The position numbers were made by a program, and so were the translations under genes. This document shows, piece after piece, positions 34,398 to 43,902 of a DNA stretch of 64,000 nt. The stretch comes from CAMYLR01 sp039588915. GTDB taxonomy: Bacteria > Gemmatimonadota > Gemmatimonadetes > JACCXV01 > JAHWKZ01. Within the stretch, counting starts at the first letter, position 1. Every line of letters begins with the position of its first letter. The DNA is taken from the NCBI GenBank assembly GCA_039588915.1, contig JBDGYV010000002.1, positions 1 through 64,000 of the forward strand. Direction: 5' to 3'. The notes under the pieces were generated by a model that saw only the letters and a list, made by a program, of their open reading frames with translations, was not told the origin of the DNA and ran no database searches.

Positions 34398-34446
34398 TCG
34401 CCGACGGTACCCTCGACACTGATCCCCAATGCAGCGAGGCAACGAT

Positions 34447-34878
34447 ATGGCGGGCGCAAACTTGGTTTCTACGCTGAGCCGGCTCTTCTGCGGTGTCGTG
34501 TTCATCGTTCACGGCGCCCCGAAGGTCTTCAATCTCGAGGCCGCGTCGGGGTTCTTCGAAAGCGTCGGGATTCCGTCCTGGCTGGCGATCCCGGTCGCCG
34601 GGCTCGAGCTTTTCGGTGGGATACTTCTAGTGGTGGGATTCCTCACCCGCTGGTTGTCTGGGCTTTTCATCATAGAGATGATGGTGGCGATCGCGACCGT
34701 ACACCTTCCGAACGGGTGGAACGTCTTCGAAAAAGGTTACGAGTACAGTCTCGCGCTGATCGTGATGCTGATCGGCGTCATCGTGCTCGGTTCGGGCCCA
34801 TTCTCGATCGACGGCCAGTTCCGAAAGAGCCGCGGGGCCAACTCATCCGGACCTGAGGCAGCCAGCATGGAGACGTGA
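34447..34878 (+). CDS. DoxX-family membrane protein
   Basis: A 143-residue protein with four membrane helices. The family pattern GVVFIVHGAPKVFNL opens it, followed by WLAIPVAGLELFGGILLVVGFLTR and a last helix SLALIVMLIGVIVLGSGPFSID. DoxX proteins are quinone- or redox-linked inner-membrane proteins, often of unknown substrate. The ATG at 34447 has GAGG 7 bases upstream and is preferred to the one at 34429. Its stop overlaps the thyX GTG start. Confidence 0.88.
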   Translation: MAGANLVSTLSRLFCGVVFIVHGAPKVFNLEAASGFFESVGIPSWLAIPVAGLELFGGILLVVGFLTRWLSGLFIIEMMVAIATVHLPNGWNVFEKGYEYSLALIVMLIGVIVLGSGPFSIDGQFRKSRGANSSGPEAASMET

Positions 34879-36428
34879 ACCAGCCGACTCTCTTCCTCTC
34901 ACCAGCGCCCGAGGTCCGCCTTACCAAAGCGTTCGAGGCGCCGTTCGCCAACTTTCTCGCGACGGCACGAACGTGCTACAGCTCCAAGGGGATCATCCCC
35001 GACGTCGAAATCAACGACCGGTGGATCGGGCTGGCGAAGAGTCTGTACCAGGCCGGCCATCACACGACACTGCAACACGCTCAGTTTCAGTTCTCGCTCG
35101 CCAACGTCAGTCGACACTTCATCTGGAGTTTCCTCCACAGTCACCCATTTTACAACAGCGAGCAGGTGAGTCAGCGGTACGTGGAGGTGAAGCCGGGGAA
35201 CGTCGCTGTGCCGCCGTTGACAGGGGAGGCCCGATCCCGATATCGATCGGCGGTGGAACGGCAGATGAAAGAGTACCGCGAGCTGATCGAGTTGTTGACG
35301 CCGGTGACCGAGGATGCCTACTACGAGCGGTTCCCAGGCCGAAGAGCACATCCTGAGAAGTACGCCAAGGAGATCCAGAAGCGAGCTCAAGAGATAGCAC
35401 GATACGTGCTGCCGATCGCGACGTTCGCCTACCTGTATCACACGGTCAGCGGGATCACGCTGTTGCGTTACGCTCGGATTTGCGAGCAAGTGGACACGAC
35501 GTCGGAGACCAAGCTTGTCGTCCAAGCGATGGTTGACGCATTGCTGGAGCACGACCCGGCGTACCTGACGATCCTGGAGGAACCGCTTCCGTTGGATACC
35601 ACTCCTGAGCACAGCTTTTTGAGCACCCGCAATGGTGACGGCGAGCGACAGCGAACGTTTCGAAGTGAGTTCGACCGAGAGTTGGACGGCAAGGTGGCAC
35701 ATTTGGTCGACTATGGTGCGCGCAACGAGGAGGTGTTGGCCGATGCCGTGCGTGAGGTTCTCGGCGAGCCCAAGGCCGCCCTCTCCGATGACGAAGCGAT
35801 CAGCCTGGCGCTCGATCCGCAACTCAATCCGCTGCTCGGTGAGGCGCTCAATCTGACCACCCATGCCAAGCTCACACGAGCCCTATTCCACCCCCACTAC
35901 ACGTTTAGGAAACGGCTCTCACACGCCGGTGACTCACAAGACCAACGCCACCGCATGACACCCGGTTCGCGACCGGCGCTCACCGCCCACGTCTCCGCGG
36001 ACCCGGACTACATCGTTCCACGGTTGGTGCTCGAAGACACGCGCGTTGAGGCGGCCTACCGAGAGAGCATGGAGCGAACGTGGGAGGACATTATCGCGGT
36101 GCGCGCCGCTGGAGCCCCGGCTGAGTTCGCCGAGTATCTGTTGCCAAACGCCGTCGCCATCCGGTTCACCGAGTCGGCGGACCTGCTCAACTTGTGGCAC
36201 AAGCACACGATGCGTCTGTGCTACAATGCGCAGGAGGAGATTTGGCAGGCGTCGCTCGAAGAGGCCCAACAGGTGGCCCTAGTCAATCCGAGAATCGGGC
36301 GTCATCTCGCCCCACCCTGCACGATTCGTTTTCGCGCTGGTCAGCGACCGATCTGCCCCGAGGGAACACGCTTCTGCGGCGAGCGTGTTTGGAGGCTCGA
36401 CGTGGACGCTTTCGCCCGCCGGATCTGA
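34875..36428 (+). CDS. thyX: tandem-domain ThyX-like (flavin-dependent thymidylate synthase)
   Basis: A 517-residue protein with two ThyX-like halves; ordinary ThyX is about 220-300 residues. The first half has ARTCYSSKGI and SLANVSRHFIWSF, then NSEQVSQRYVEV, where the RHRxxS motif is degenerate. The second half has RALFHPHYTFRKRLSHAGD, QRHRMTPGSRP and ESADLLNLWHKHTMRLCYNAQ. ThyX methylates dUMP using methylene-tetrahydrofolate and FAD. The GTG start overlaps the doxX stop (GTGA). The function is probable but activity cannot be judged because key residues split between halves. Confidence 0.8.
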   Translation: MNQPTLFLSPAPEVRLTKAFEAPFANFLATARTCYSSKGIIPDVEINDRWIGLAKSLYQAGHHTTLQHAQFQFSLANVSRHFIWSFLHSHPFYNSEQVSQRYVEVKPGNVAVPPLTGEARSRYRSAVERQMKEYRELIELLTPVTEDAYYERFPGRRAHPEKYAKEIQKRAQEIARYVLPIATFAYLYHTVSGITLLRYARICEQVDTTSETKLVVQAMVDALLEHDPAYLTILEEPLPLDTTPEHSFLSTRNGDGERQRTFRSEFDRELDGKVAHLVDYGARNEEVLADAVREVLGEPKAALSDDEAISLALDPQLNPLLGEALNLTTHAKLTRALFHPHYTFRKRLSHAGDSQDQRHRMTPGSRPALTAHVSADPDYIVPRLVLEDTRVEAAYRESMERTWEDIIAVRAAGAPAEFAEYLLPNAVAIRFTESADLLNLWHKHTMRLCYNAQEEIWQASLEEAQQVALVNPRIGRHLAPPCTIRFRAGQRPICPEGTRFCGERVWRLDVDAFARRI

Positions 36429-36496
36429 TTAGCGCCAGGAATACAGCGGTCCGAACCCTTCGTCGACGCCAGGTGTAAGCGGCCCGAGGAGGGTGC

Positions 36497-37135
36497 TTGA
36501 AACCGGACATCGATACATGGTGGGGACGACCTTTCAAGCTCGCCATACTGACTGCGGCGGCGATCCACGTCGTGGCGTTACTGACGCTTTCCATCCCCGT
36601 GTCAAGAGAGTACGTCGGGTCAATCGACGAGGGCGATTGGTTTCCAATCCCATCGATCGTGACCCAGCCTCGTCGGACCGAGCCGGAACCCACGGGTCAA
36701 TTCGATGACGCATCGCCTCTGCGACCGGAAACCGAGATTCCCCAACCTGCGATGTCGCCTGAGGCCCCTGTGACCAGAACGATTCCACCAACGACGCTGA
36801 ACGCGCTTACCGAACCGACCCAGCCGTTGATCATCAAACCAGCCGGGATCGGCCGCAGAACACCACCCGTCGACGCCAGGCGATTGGCGATCGCGCGAGC
36901 GGAGTCACTCGTCAACTCGCGGCTGGCGACATTGCCCGGAGCGGGTACGCCAGAACCGAAGCGACCCATCGCGCTGGCCGAGGACGGCGGGGTGGCGGTC
37001 GTCATCCCTTGGCCGGGATTCCTCCCCGCCGATCGATACGACGCCGTCTGGCGAGCCGACCGGTGCCGCAAAACCGACCGAGGCGATGACGACGACAAGC
37101 CAGGCGAAGCCGAAGCTCGCCGGGCACAGTGCTAG
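36497..37135 (+). CDS. membrane-anchored proline-rich protein (TonB-like N-terminus), unknown
   Basis: A 212-residue protein starting at TTG (36497) with GAGGAGGG just upstream. One membrane helix (about 14-33, KLAILTAAAIHVVALLTLSI) is followed by a periplasmic stretch rich in Pro, Thr and Glu, then a short helical segment (ARRLAIARAESLVNSRLATL). The layout resembles TonB-type anchors, but no TonB C-terminal domain is visible. The tail is Arg/Asp-rich and contains a run of four Asp. It lies 68 bases after thyX and is convergent with glutamate dehydrogenase. Confidence 0.6.
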   Translation: MKPDIDTWWGRPFKLAILTAAAIHVVALLTLSIPVSREYVGSIDEGDWFPIPSIVTQPRRTEPEPTGQFDDASPLRPETEIPQPAMSPEAPVTRTIPPTTLNALTEPTQPLIIKPAGIGRRTPPVDARRLAIARAESLVNSRLATLPGAGTPEPKRPIALAEDGGVAVVIPWPGFLPADRYDAVWRADRCRKTDRGDDDDKPGEAEARRAQC

Positions 37136-37160
37136 CTAGGACTTCCGAGAAAGCAGGCGG

Positions 37161-38474
37161 CTAGACGTAGCCTCTGAGGCGGGTCGCTTCCATGACCCGC
37201 GAGATCCCGATCATGTAGGAAGCATTGCGATATGTTACCCGCTCGGCTTGGTTGGTGGTGAACACGTCCCGCCAGGCTATGGTTATGAATCGTTTGAGCT
37301 CCTCGTTCACTTTGTCGAGCGACCAGTGGAACCTCTGGATGTTCTGAACCCACTCGAAGTACGACACGATCACGCCGCCGGCGTTGACGAGAAGATCCGG
37401 CAGCACGATGATTCCGCGCCCGTTCAGAACATCGTCCCCACCGGGTGTCACTGGGTGGTTGGCTGCCTCGGCGACGACGCCAGCCTGGACGCATGCGGCG
37501 ACTTCCGGCGTGATCACGCCACCAATCGCCGCCGGCACGAGAATGTCACATTCGCACGTCAACAGCTGCTCCTGGGTCACCGGGTCGGTGTCCGGGAACC
37601 CGACCACGCTACCGGTGTCGTCAACGTGCTTCAGCAACCGCGGGATATCGAGTCCGTCGCCATTGAGGATCGCGCCGTCGACATCCGAAACCGCCACGAT
37701 GGTAGCGCCCATCTTGTCTAGAATGCGAGCCGACCAGCTGCCGACATTGCCAAAACCCTGGATCGCGATTCGCGCGCCCTCGAGCGCGAAACCACAATCG
37801 CTCGCTGCCGCCTCGAGCACATAGGCGGCTCCCTGAGCGGTCGCCTGCTCGCGACCTGGCGAGCCCCCGAGCGGAATCGGCTTGCCGGTGACGATCCCGG
37901 GTGTGTAACCATAGCGCTGGCCGTACGCGTCCATCATCCACGCCATTATCTGCGCGTTGGTGTTCATGTCAGGCGCCGGTATGTCACGATTGATTCCGAG
38001 GATGTAGGAGATATGCGAGGTGTATCGGCGCGTCATGTCGCGCAGCTCGCGCTGGCTCATTCCCCGCGGGTCGACTTGAATGCCACCTTTCGCGCCTCCG
38101 AAAGGAACGTCCACGATGGCGGTCTTCCACGTCATCAGCGAGGCCAGTGCCCGGATTTCGCTAAGGTCTGCGTCCTGGTGATACCGGATCCCGCCCTTGT
38201 AGGGTCCGCGAGCACCGTTGTGTTGCACGCGATAGCCGATGAACACCTCGAGCTTCCCGTCGTCCATCCTCACCGGCACCTCGACCCGCATCTCCCGATA
38301 TGGTGTCTTGAGCAGTAACCGGAAGTCCTCCGACACGCCGGCCGCGGTGGCCCCGATGTCGAAATAATGATTGACCGCGGCGAACGGGTTGGTTTCGAGC
38401 TCGGCCGCAGCCCGGTCGATCGTCTCGGTGTCGCGCGTGGCCAGAGTCGGTTCAGCGGTCGGTGGGTTGGACAT
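37161..38474 (-). CDS. Glu/Leu/Phe/Val dehydrogenase (glutamate dehydrogenase)
   Basis: NAD(P)-dependent amino-acid dehydrogenase linking glutamate and 2-oxoglutarate. The substrate-binding GPYKGGIRYH (90-99) and the catalytic lysine of FGGAKGGIQVDP (about 129) are intact. The Rossmann motif reads IAIQGFGNVGSWSARIL. With the ATG at 38474 it has 437 residues, the standard hexameric size. It is divergent from the YyaL gene with about 100 bases between. Confidence 0.94.
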   Translation of the reverse strand: MSNPPTAEPTLATRDTETIDRAAAELETNPFAAVNHYFDIGATAAGVSEDFRLLLKTPYREMRVEVPVRMDDGKLEVFIGYRVQHNGARGPYKGGIRYHQDADLSEIRALASLMTWKTAIVDVPFGGAKGGIQVDPRGMSQRELRDMTRRYTSHISYILGINRDIPAPDMNTNAQIMAWMMDAYGQRYGYTPGIVTGKPIPLGGSPGREQATAQGAAYVLEAAASDCGFALEGARIAIQGFGNVGSWSARILDKMGATIVAVSDVDGAILNGDGLDIPRLLKHVDDTGSVVGFPDTDPVTQEQLLTCECDILVPAAIGGVITPEVAACVQAGVVAEAANHPVTPGGDDVLNGRGIIVLPDLLVNAGGVIVSYFEWVQNIQRFHWSLDKVNEELKRFITIAWRDVFTTNQAERVTYRNASYMIGISRVMEATRLRGYV

Positions 38475-38485
38475 GGCGAGCGCAG

Positions 38486-38491
38486 TATAAT
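38486..38491 (+). promoter_or_regulatory. consensus -10 box upstream of the YyaL gene
   Basis: TATAAT lies 85 bases before the ATG at 38577. No good -35 is visible at 16-18 bases, so it may be activator-dependent or fortuitous. The overlapping minus-strand TATACT could serve glutamate dehydrogenase. Confidence 0.3.
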
Positions 38492-38576
38492 CCCGGCCCC
38501 CTGGGTCGGCCATGGCCGTTCGGTGATCCGGGCGATTCGGTCAACGGCTTCTCCCTCTTAGGTTTACGGAGTCCTG

Positions 38577-40391
38577 ATGCCACTCGATGCACACGCTGTC
38601 GCCTCACCGGTTCAATGGCTCGAATGGGGGCCCGAAGCGTTCTCGCGCGCACAAAGCGAGGACAAACCGGTACTCCTCAGGATTTCGGCGGTTTGGTGTC
38701 ACTGGTGTCACGTGATGGACGATACGACCGATGCCGACCCCGAGGTCGCTCGGCGCGTAAACGAGTGGTTCGTGCCGGTGCGAGTCGACAACGATGAACG
38801 ACCCGACGTCAACGATCGCTACAACCTGGGTGGTTGGCCTACGACTGCGTTCTTGACCCCTGAGGGCGAGCTAATCACCGGTGGCACGTACTTTCCGGCT
38901 GCGCAGTTCAGCGACATTCTCGAGCGTGTCCATCGCGGCTGGGTCGACGACAGACAAGCCATGGACGCGGCGGTCGAGAACGTTCGGGAGCGACGTGCGG
39001 TGGCTCTCAAGGAACGCTCCCGCCCTGGCGCTTTCCACGCACAGTTTCTGACAACCGTTGTCGAATCGGTCCTCGACGCCTTCGACTGGCGCTACGGGGG
39101 GTTTGGGACCCAGCCGAAGTTCCCACAGCCGGAAGCCGTGCGACTCCTGCTCCACGCGCATCGGGGCAGCAGCGCCGATGCACCGTTGGAGTCGGCCACA
39201 AAGACGCTGATCGCGATGCGGGAAGCCGGCCTCTCGGCGGGTCGCGCATACGGGTTGTACGATCATGAGGCTGGTGGTTTCTTCCGGTACTCGACCACCC
39301 GTGATTGGAGCGAGCCGCACTTCGAGAAGATGGCCGAGGACAACGCGCGGCTCGCGATGGCGTACCTCGACGCTTACCGGTTGACCGGCGAAGAGCGCTT
39401 TGGCGAGACCACGCGCGGGATCTTCTCGTTTGTGCTCGAAACGCTGAGCCACAGTGAGGGCGGTGCGTTTGGAAGCCAAGATGCAGACGGAGAGGCTGAG
39501 TACTACGGACTCGAGCTAGACGAACGCGCCAAGCGCCCGAACCCCACGATCGATCATCGGTTCTACGCCAACTGGAACGGGATGATCGTGGCTGCCGCGT
39601 TCGAGACCGCCGCGGTTTTCGATTGGCCTGAGCTCACCGCGTGGGGCGAGCGTACAGTCGAACGGTTGAATTTCAAGTTGTCCACGCCTGACGGCGCAAT
39701 GCGGCATGTCCTTCGCCCTCCGTACGATGGCGATGATGCGATCGACGTCGCTGCCCCGCTCTTGTTGACCGATCAGGCGTGGTGGCTGGCCGCCCAATTG
39801 GCCGCTTATCAGACGACCGGCAAGCGCGACCACTTCAGGCGCGCGGAGACGCTGGCGAACGTGATCGAGCGGGGCTTTTTCGATCCTCAACGCGGCGCGT
39901 GCCGCGACCGATCGTTCGACGGCGGTGGAGACGGAGTCATCGACCAGCCGCACTATCCGGTGGCCGACAATGCCTCAGTCGCGACCAGCTTGGCGGCGTT
40001 GACGGCGATGGGCGGCGACGAGCGATGGCACGAGCGGGCCGAGACGATCGTTCAGGCGCTCGCCGGAGACGCGGCAGGCCTCGGCTTTCTAGGCGCCGGC
40101 CTGGCGCTGGCAGCGATCCACGTCATGGACACACCGGTTCAGATCCACCTGGTCGGTCCAGCCGATGACGAAACGCTGCGCGCGCTGTGGAGCGTCGCGT
40201 GGCAACAGTACATGCCCTCGCGAGTGACGGAGATTCTCGACCCGGACCGCGACCAGGGGAGGTTGGAGGCGCTTAGTTATCCGCGCGAAGGCGGGCCGCG
40301 AGCGTACGTCTGTGTGGGTGATCGGTGCTTGGACCCGGTGACCGCGCCGGACGCATTGAAGCGTCAGCTGGAGGCTATCGGGTCACAGTAG
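38577..40391 (+). CDS. YyaL/DUF255 thioredoxin-domain protein
   Basis: A 604-residue protein. Residues about 10-130 form a thioredoxin fold with the CxxC pair Cys41/Cys44 in AVWCHWCHVMDD. Residues about 170-600 form a six-hairpin glycosidase-like barrel, with YDHEAGGFFRYSTTRDWSEPHFEKM and SQDADGEAEYYGLEL. This is the SPATA20/YyaL architecture, found across bacteria and eukaryotes without a settled biochemical function. The start is the ATG at 38577 after GGAG. It is convergent with the secreted-protein gene. Confidence 0.9.
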   Translation: MPLDAHAVASPVQWLEWGPEAFSRAQSEDKPVLLRISAVWCHWCHVMDDTTDADPEVARRVNEWFVPVRVDNDERPDVNDRYNLGGWPTTAFLTPEGELITGGTYFPAAQFSDILERVHRGWVDDRQAMDAAVENVRERRAVALKERSRPGAFHAQFLTTVVESVLDAFDWRYGGFGTQPKFPQPEAVRLLLHAHRGSSADAPLESATKTLIAMREAGLSAGRAYGLYDHEAGGFFRYSTTRDWSEPHFEKMAEDNARLAMAYLDAYRLTGEERFGETTRGIFSFVLETLSHSEGGAFGSQDADGEAEYYGLELDERAKRPNPTIDHRFYANWNGMIVAAAFETAAVFDWPELTAWGERTVERLNFKLSTPDGAMRHVLRPPYDGDDAIDVAAPLLLTDQAWWLAAQLAAYQTTGKRDHFRRAETLANVIERGFFDPQRGACRDRSFDGGGDGVIDQPHYPVADNASVATSLAALTAMGGDERWHERAETIVQALAGDAAGLGFLGAGLALAAIHVMDTPVQIHLVGPADDETLRALWSVAWQQYMPSRVTEILDPDRDQGRLEALSYPREGGPRAYVCVGDRCLDPVTAPDALKRQLEAIGSQ

Positions 40392-40398
40392 GTGGGTG

Positions 40399-41136
40399 TT
40401 AGGGATTCTGGCGTGCGGAATCGAACGTCAGCGTGGCGGTCGGGGCGTCGTTCCCAACCCGGTCGGTGATCGTCGCTTCGAGGGTGTGCACGCCGGCCGG
40501 CACTGGGACACCGGGCGGCGGGAGCGGCAAAATCGTCTCGCGTGCTCCAGCCGGCACCCAGGACGCCAGGTGGAAGGTCCCGCCTTCGGAGGTGATCAGC
40601 GTAAAGCGGAGCGCGGCCAGGTCCAGCCCGAACCCCGCGCGGTCAGCGTAGTGAGCTTTGACCCCCCCCTCAGTGCGCTCCAACATCAACGTCGGCGGCT
40701 CGAAGGTCTCCTGCGCTGAACTTGAACCGGCGCCGAGCCGGGCCACGATGACCTCAGCTGAACCGGTCATCCCGTGCGCAGCAGTGCCGTTCAGACCAAA
40801 CGACAAACGACCCACACCAGGAGCGGTCCAGACGATCGGCTCGAGTGGCCAAGCGAACCGGGCCCCGCCTTGGAATCGGGCGACCACCTCGCCCGCCGTC
40901 GCTTCCCGTATCGGAAGCGACGCAGCTCGAGGCCGATCGATGTGAACTCGATTCTCGACCCAAACCACCAATCGCTCACCGGTCGCGAGTGAGATCTCCG
41001 GTTCCGGCCCATCGGCTCGGATGCGCAAGGTGTCGGTCGGAATGCTACGAGGGATCGACTGCGAGCGCGCAGGGATGGGACGGATGCCAGCGAGGATCGC
41101 CAACCCCAACAGTGGCAGAAAGTGACGCCCAGTCAC
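40399..41136 (-). CDS. secreted beta-rich protein, unknown
   Basis: A 245-residue protein from a GTG at 41136 that overlaps the stop of the arginase-family gene (GTGA). A signal peptide occupies about 1-27 (FLPLLGLAILAG, then PARSQS). The mature part is rich in beta strands (RLSFGLNGTAAHGM, HTLEATITDRVGNDAPTATL) and looks like one or two Ig-like export domains. No enzymatic motif is seen. It is the last cistron of the rpoD-DUF4153-arginase group. Confidence 0.6.
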   Translation of the reverse strand: MTGRHFLPLLGLAILAGIRPIPARSQSIPRSIPTDTLRIRADGPEPEISLATGERLVVWVENRVHIDRPRAASLPIREATAGEVVARFQGGARFAWPLEPIVWTAPGVGRLSFGLNGTAAHGMTGSAEVIVARLGAGSSSAQETFEPPTLMLERTEGGVKAHYADRAGFGLDLAALRFTLITSEGGTFHLASWVPAGARETILPLPPPGVPVPAGVHTLEATITDRVGNDAPTATLTFDSARQNP

Positions 41137-42074
41137 CCTGCATTGCCGATCAGGACTGGCCAGCGTGCGGACGCAATCGCCAGAAACGCCCTTGCCGCAA
41201 CTCGTGCCGTCTCGTCTCCCCAGTCCCACCGCGGCGACAACTCCATGATGTCACCGCCGGAGAATGTGGGCGACGACGCCCACATCTCGAGCGCTGGCAG
41301 CACCTCTGACACCGATAATCCACCCGGCCCGGCGGCGCTGGTGCCTGGCGCTTGTGCCTGATCAACGACGTCGAGATCGAGCGAAACATAGAGGTGATCG
41401 GCCTCTAGCGAGGCGCGCTCGAGCGCCTCTTGGGCCACCTGCTCAATTCCGCGAGCGCGCACCGTCGCGACATCGTACACGGCCACACCGCGCTCCTCAC
41501 ACCAACCGCGATGAGCGGCCGAGTTGGCGAACGGTCGGATACCGATTTGGATCAGCCGCTGGGGTGGCAGCGCTTCCAGCTCGAGTGCCCGCCGCATCGA
41601 CGTGCCGCTGGAGATCGAATCACGGCTATATGGCCGCACATCATGATGGGCGTCCAAGCTGATCAGCCCCCACTTTCCCCCACGGGCTTCGACCAGCGCA
41701 CGAAAGACCGGAAACGAGAGACTCTGATCGCCACCGATCGAAACCAGACATTCGACGCGATCGAGAACGCTGCCGAGCACTTTCGCGACGCGATCATGAG
41801 CGTCTGCGACACCGAGGCCACGAAGATCGACGTCCCCGAGATCGGTAATCCTCGATCCCACCGGCCACGGTGAGCTCCCCTGGTCAGCCGAAAACCGGGC
41901 CAGGGCGGTTCGGAATGCATCCGGTCCACGACGCGCACCCGGTCGCGTCGGAATCGCGGCATCAAAGGGAAGCCCGACGATCGCCGCCGCACAGGGACCA
42001 CCGTCGTCGAGTTGAATACGCTCGACCAGCCGACCCCCACCATCAGACGTAGGATATCGCGCCCTTGGGGGCAT
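41133..42074 (-). CDS. arginase/agmatinase-family ureohydrolase
   Basis: A 313-residue member of the arginase superfamily, which cleaves guanidino compounds with a Mn2 cluster. DAHHDVR (141-147) and SLDLDVVDQAQAPG hold most metal ligands. The usual GGDHS reads GGDQS, so the first metal ligand histidine is Gln117. It could be agmatinase, arginase, formiminoglutamase or a metal-altered relative. The ATG at 42074 is preferred; an upstream extension would overlap the DUF4153 gene. Confidence 0.85.
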   Translation of the reverse strand: MPPRARYPTSDGGGRLVERIQLDDGGPCAAAIVGLPFDAAIPTRPGARRGPDAFRTALARFSADQGSSPWPVGSRITDLGDVDLRGLGVADAHDRVAKVLGSVLDRVECLVSIGGDQSLSFPVFRALVEARGGKWGLISLDAHHDVRPYSRDSISSGTSMRRALELEALPPQRLIQIGIRPFANSAAHRGWCEERGVAVYDVATVRARGIEQVAQEALERASLEADHLYVSLDLDVVDQAQAPGTSAAGPGGLSVSEVLPALEMWASSPTFSGGDIMELSPRWDWGDETARVAARAFLAIASARWPVLIGNAG

Positions 42075-42108
42075 CAACGAAGGCTGAAAAACAGTATCGG
42101 TCCGGCCG

Positions 42109-43902
42109 TTACTCAAAGTCGAGATAGACCTCACCATCGACGTGCTGGATCACCAGGCCTGATTCCGTCTGCCGTCCGTTTATCGATCGAATGTCCAACC
42201 TGGCGCCCATTTGCTCGCTGCGCCCCTCGACCCGCAATCGATCCGGAGGGACGCCGATCCGGCCTGGCTGATCCTCAGATTTCAGCGAGTCGACCAGCGA
42301 CGCCAACGGAACCGCCACCATCTCGCTGCCCGATTTCAATACTCGAAACACGTTGCCCTCCTCGTCGAAACCAAACTCAAGTGTATCGGCACCGATGGCC
42401 ACCATCTGCGAAAGAGGTCGCGACCACATCAAGGGGGTGACATAGTCGAATCCGGCGATCGACTTTGCTGCCGATCCACTATACGGCGTCGTCGCGTAAT
42501 AGCTAAAGAACTCCCGGTCTTCCGATGCCACCCATCGGGGTACGTAAGCCAAACCCCACTGCTTCATGAGGCGGTCGGCGACCTGTTCATTCCCCGGTAT
42601 CTGTGACGGCACCACAGGGCCTTCGACATCGACCGGTGCGTCCCCTTCGAGCTGAGCGAGCGCACCGATCGCACCTTCGCCATGGGTTTGGATGAGATAC
42701 CTAAGGGTGGCGCTTATCTCGCGTCGGTCGTCGTAAGAAGCGGCGCTTGCCGCTGCCTCTCGTCTGTCGCCAGTTAGCAACCCGTTGGCGGCCAGCAGAT
42801 CCGTTAGCCTTCCGAGCTGGCTGCTTCTCGAAACCGAATACGCCCCCCAGGGGCCTAAAAACGTCGCCAATGCGATCAGTGCCAGCGTGGTCGGGATCAG
42901 CTTGATGTTTCGTGAACCACGAGCTACGAAATACATCGCGATCACCGCCAACCAGCACGCCAGTACGATCATGAAGTAACGGTTTTCGGTCACGCCATAT
43001 TGGTGAACCCGCTGCCAGATCGCCATCAACAACATGGCCACTGATGGGAGCAGCGCGATATAGAAAACACGACTGTACTTGCGAATCCATCCAGAGTCTG
43101 CTCGGTGGCGCACTGGGTAGACGAGTAACACCGAGAGAATGCCGACCACCGCCACGCTCGAAACGAGCCATCCAATCCAGTTGCTTGGCCACTCCTGGGT
43201 CACGATCACCTTGATCAAATAGACGCTCAGGATCAGCAGGTAGAGAGCCACCAGCGGGACCAGCACAAACTGAGCGAAGACCTTGAGGCCCATCGGGTAG
43301 CTCGCGCGCTCCCCGAGCGATTCCAACTCCTTGGGTACACCGGCCAAAAAGAACCAGGTGTTGAACACAAACGCGACCACCGCCCACAGCCGCATGTAGT
43401 TGGAGTCATCGATGTCGATTCCGAGCAGGTTGTCGATCGCGAGCATCGCGACCGCTAAGCCGATGAACAGCACCATCGAGTACAGATACGCCGTCAGAAA
43501 CCGCAGAAAGAGCCGCTTGTTGTACTCCCAGAAAGCCTCGGTGTTGGGATCGCCGACGTAGGGAAGGACAGCTACCAGCAAATGAAAGCTGACGCTGAGC
43601 TGGACGAAACGCCGGTTGGCGACGTCGTCAGACCAGCCGGGCCATGCGACATAGAAGGCGACCACGATCGCCAGACCGGCTAGGGAAGGCGCGGCGCGCT
43701 TCCACCCGGTCCAACCGCGACGCTCGGTAAACAGAGCCAGCGCCAGAAACAGCGGTAACCCGAGAGAAGCCCTCAGCACCTCGGACATACCCTCGAGCAT
43801 GAACGCGATCGCACACACCCACCCGGTGATCACCACCAGCGGGAAGCGGGCAAATGTCTGCCATGCCTCCGACGCTACGCGGTGAACCGCTGGGTGCCGC
43901 AC
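42109..43902 (-). CDS. DUF4153 multi-pass membrane protein
   Basis: A 597-residue protein with about 11-12 membrane helices in residues 15-370. The core FVQLSVSFHLLVAVLPY and RLFLRFLTAYLYSMVLFIG match DUF4153. A C-terminal soluble region (about 375-597) contains repeated beta elements such as TLEFGFDEEGNVFRV. The function of the family is unknown. It starts at a GTG directly after the sigma factor stop codon, so it is co-translated with rpoD, an uncommon neighbour for a primary sigma gene. Confidence 0.82.
   Translation of the reverse strand: MRHPAVHRVASEAWQTFARFPLVVITGWVCAIAFMLEGMSEVLRASLGLPLFLALALFTERRGWTGWKRAAPSLAGLAIVVAFYVAWPGWSDDVANRRFVQLSVSFHLLVAVLPYVGDPNTEAFWEYNKRLFLRFLTAYLYSMVLFIGLAVAMLAIDNLLGIDIDDSNYMRLWAVVAFVFNTWFFLAGVPKELESLGERASYPMGLKVFAQFVLVPLVALYLLILSVYLIKVIVTQEWPSNWIGWLVSSVAVVGILSVLLVYPVRHRADSGWIRKYSRVFYIALLPSVAMLLMAIWQRVHQYGVTENRYFMIVLACWLAVIAMYFVARGSRNIKLIPTTLALIALATFLGPWGAYSVSRSSQLGRLTDLLAANGLLTGDRREAAASAASYDDRREISATLRYLIQTHGEGAIGALAQLEGDAPVDVEGPVVPSQIPGNEQVADRLMKQWGLAYVPRWVASEDREFFSYYATTPYSGSAAKSIAGFDYVTPLMWSRPLSQMVAIGADTLEFGFDEEGNVFRVLKSGSEMVAVPLASLVDSLKSEDQPGRIGVPPDRLRVEGRSEQMGARLDIRSINGRQTESGLVIQHVDGEVYLDFE

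Noticed and set aside
36900..37139. A +1 frame giving a Pro/Thr-rich tail for the anchored protein at 36497-37135
   Set aside because: The shifted frame looks TonB-linker-like, but the annotated frame (VVIPWPGFLPADRYDAVW) also looks coding, both stop within 4 bases of each other, and there is no slippery run. Evidence for a frameshift is too weak.
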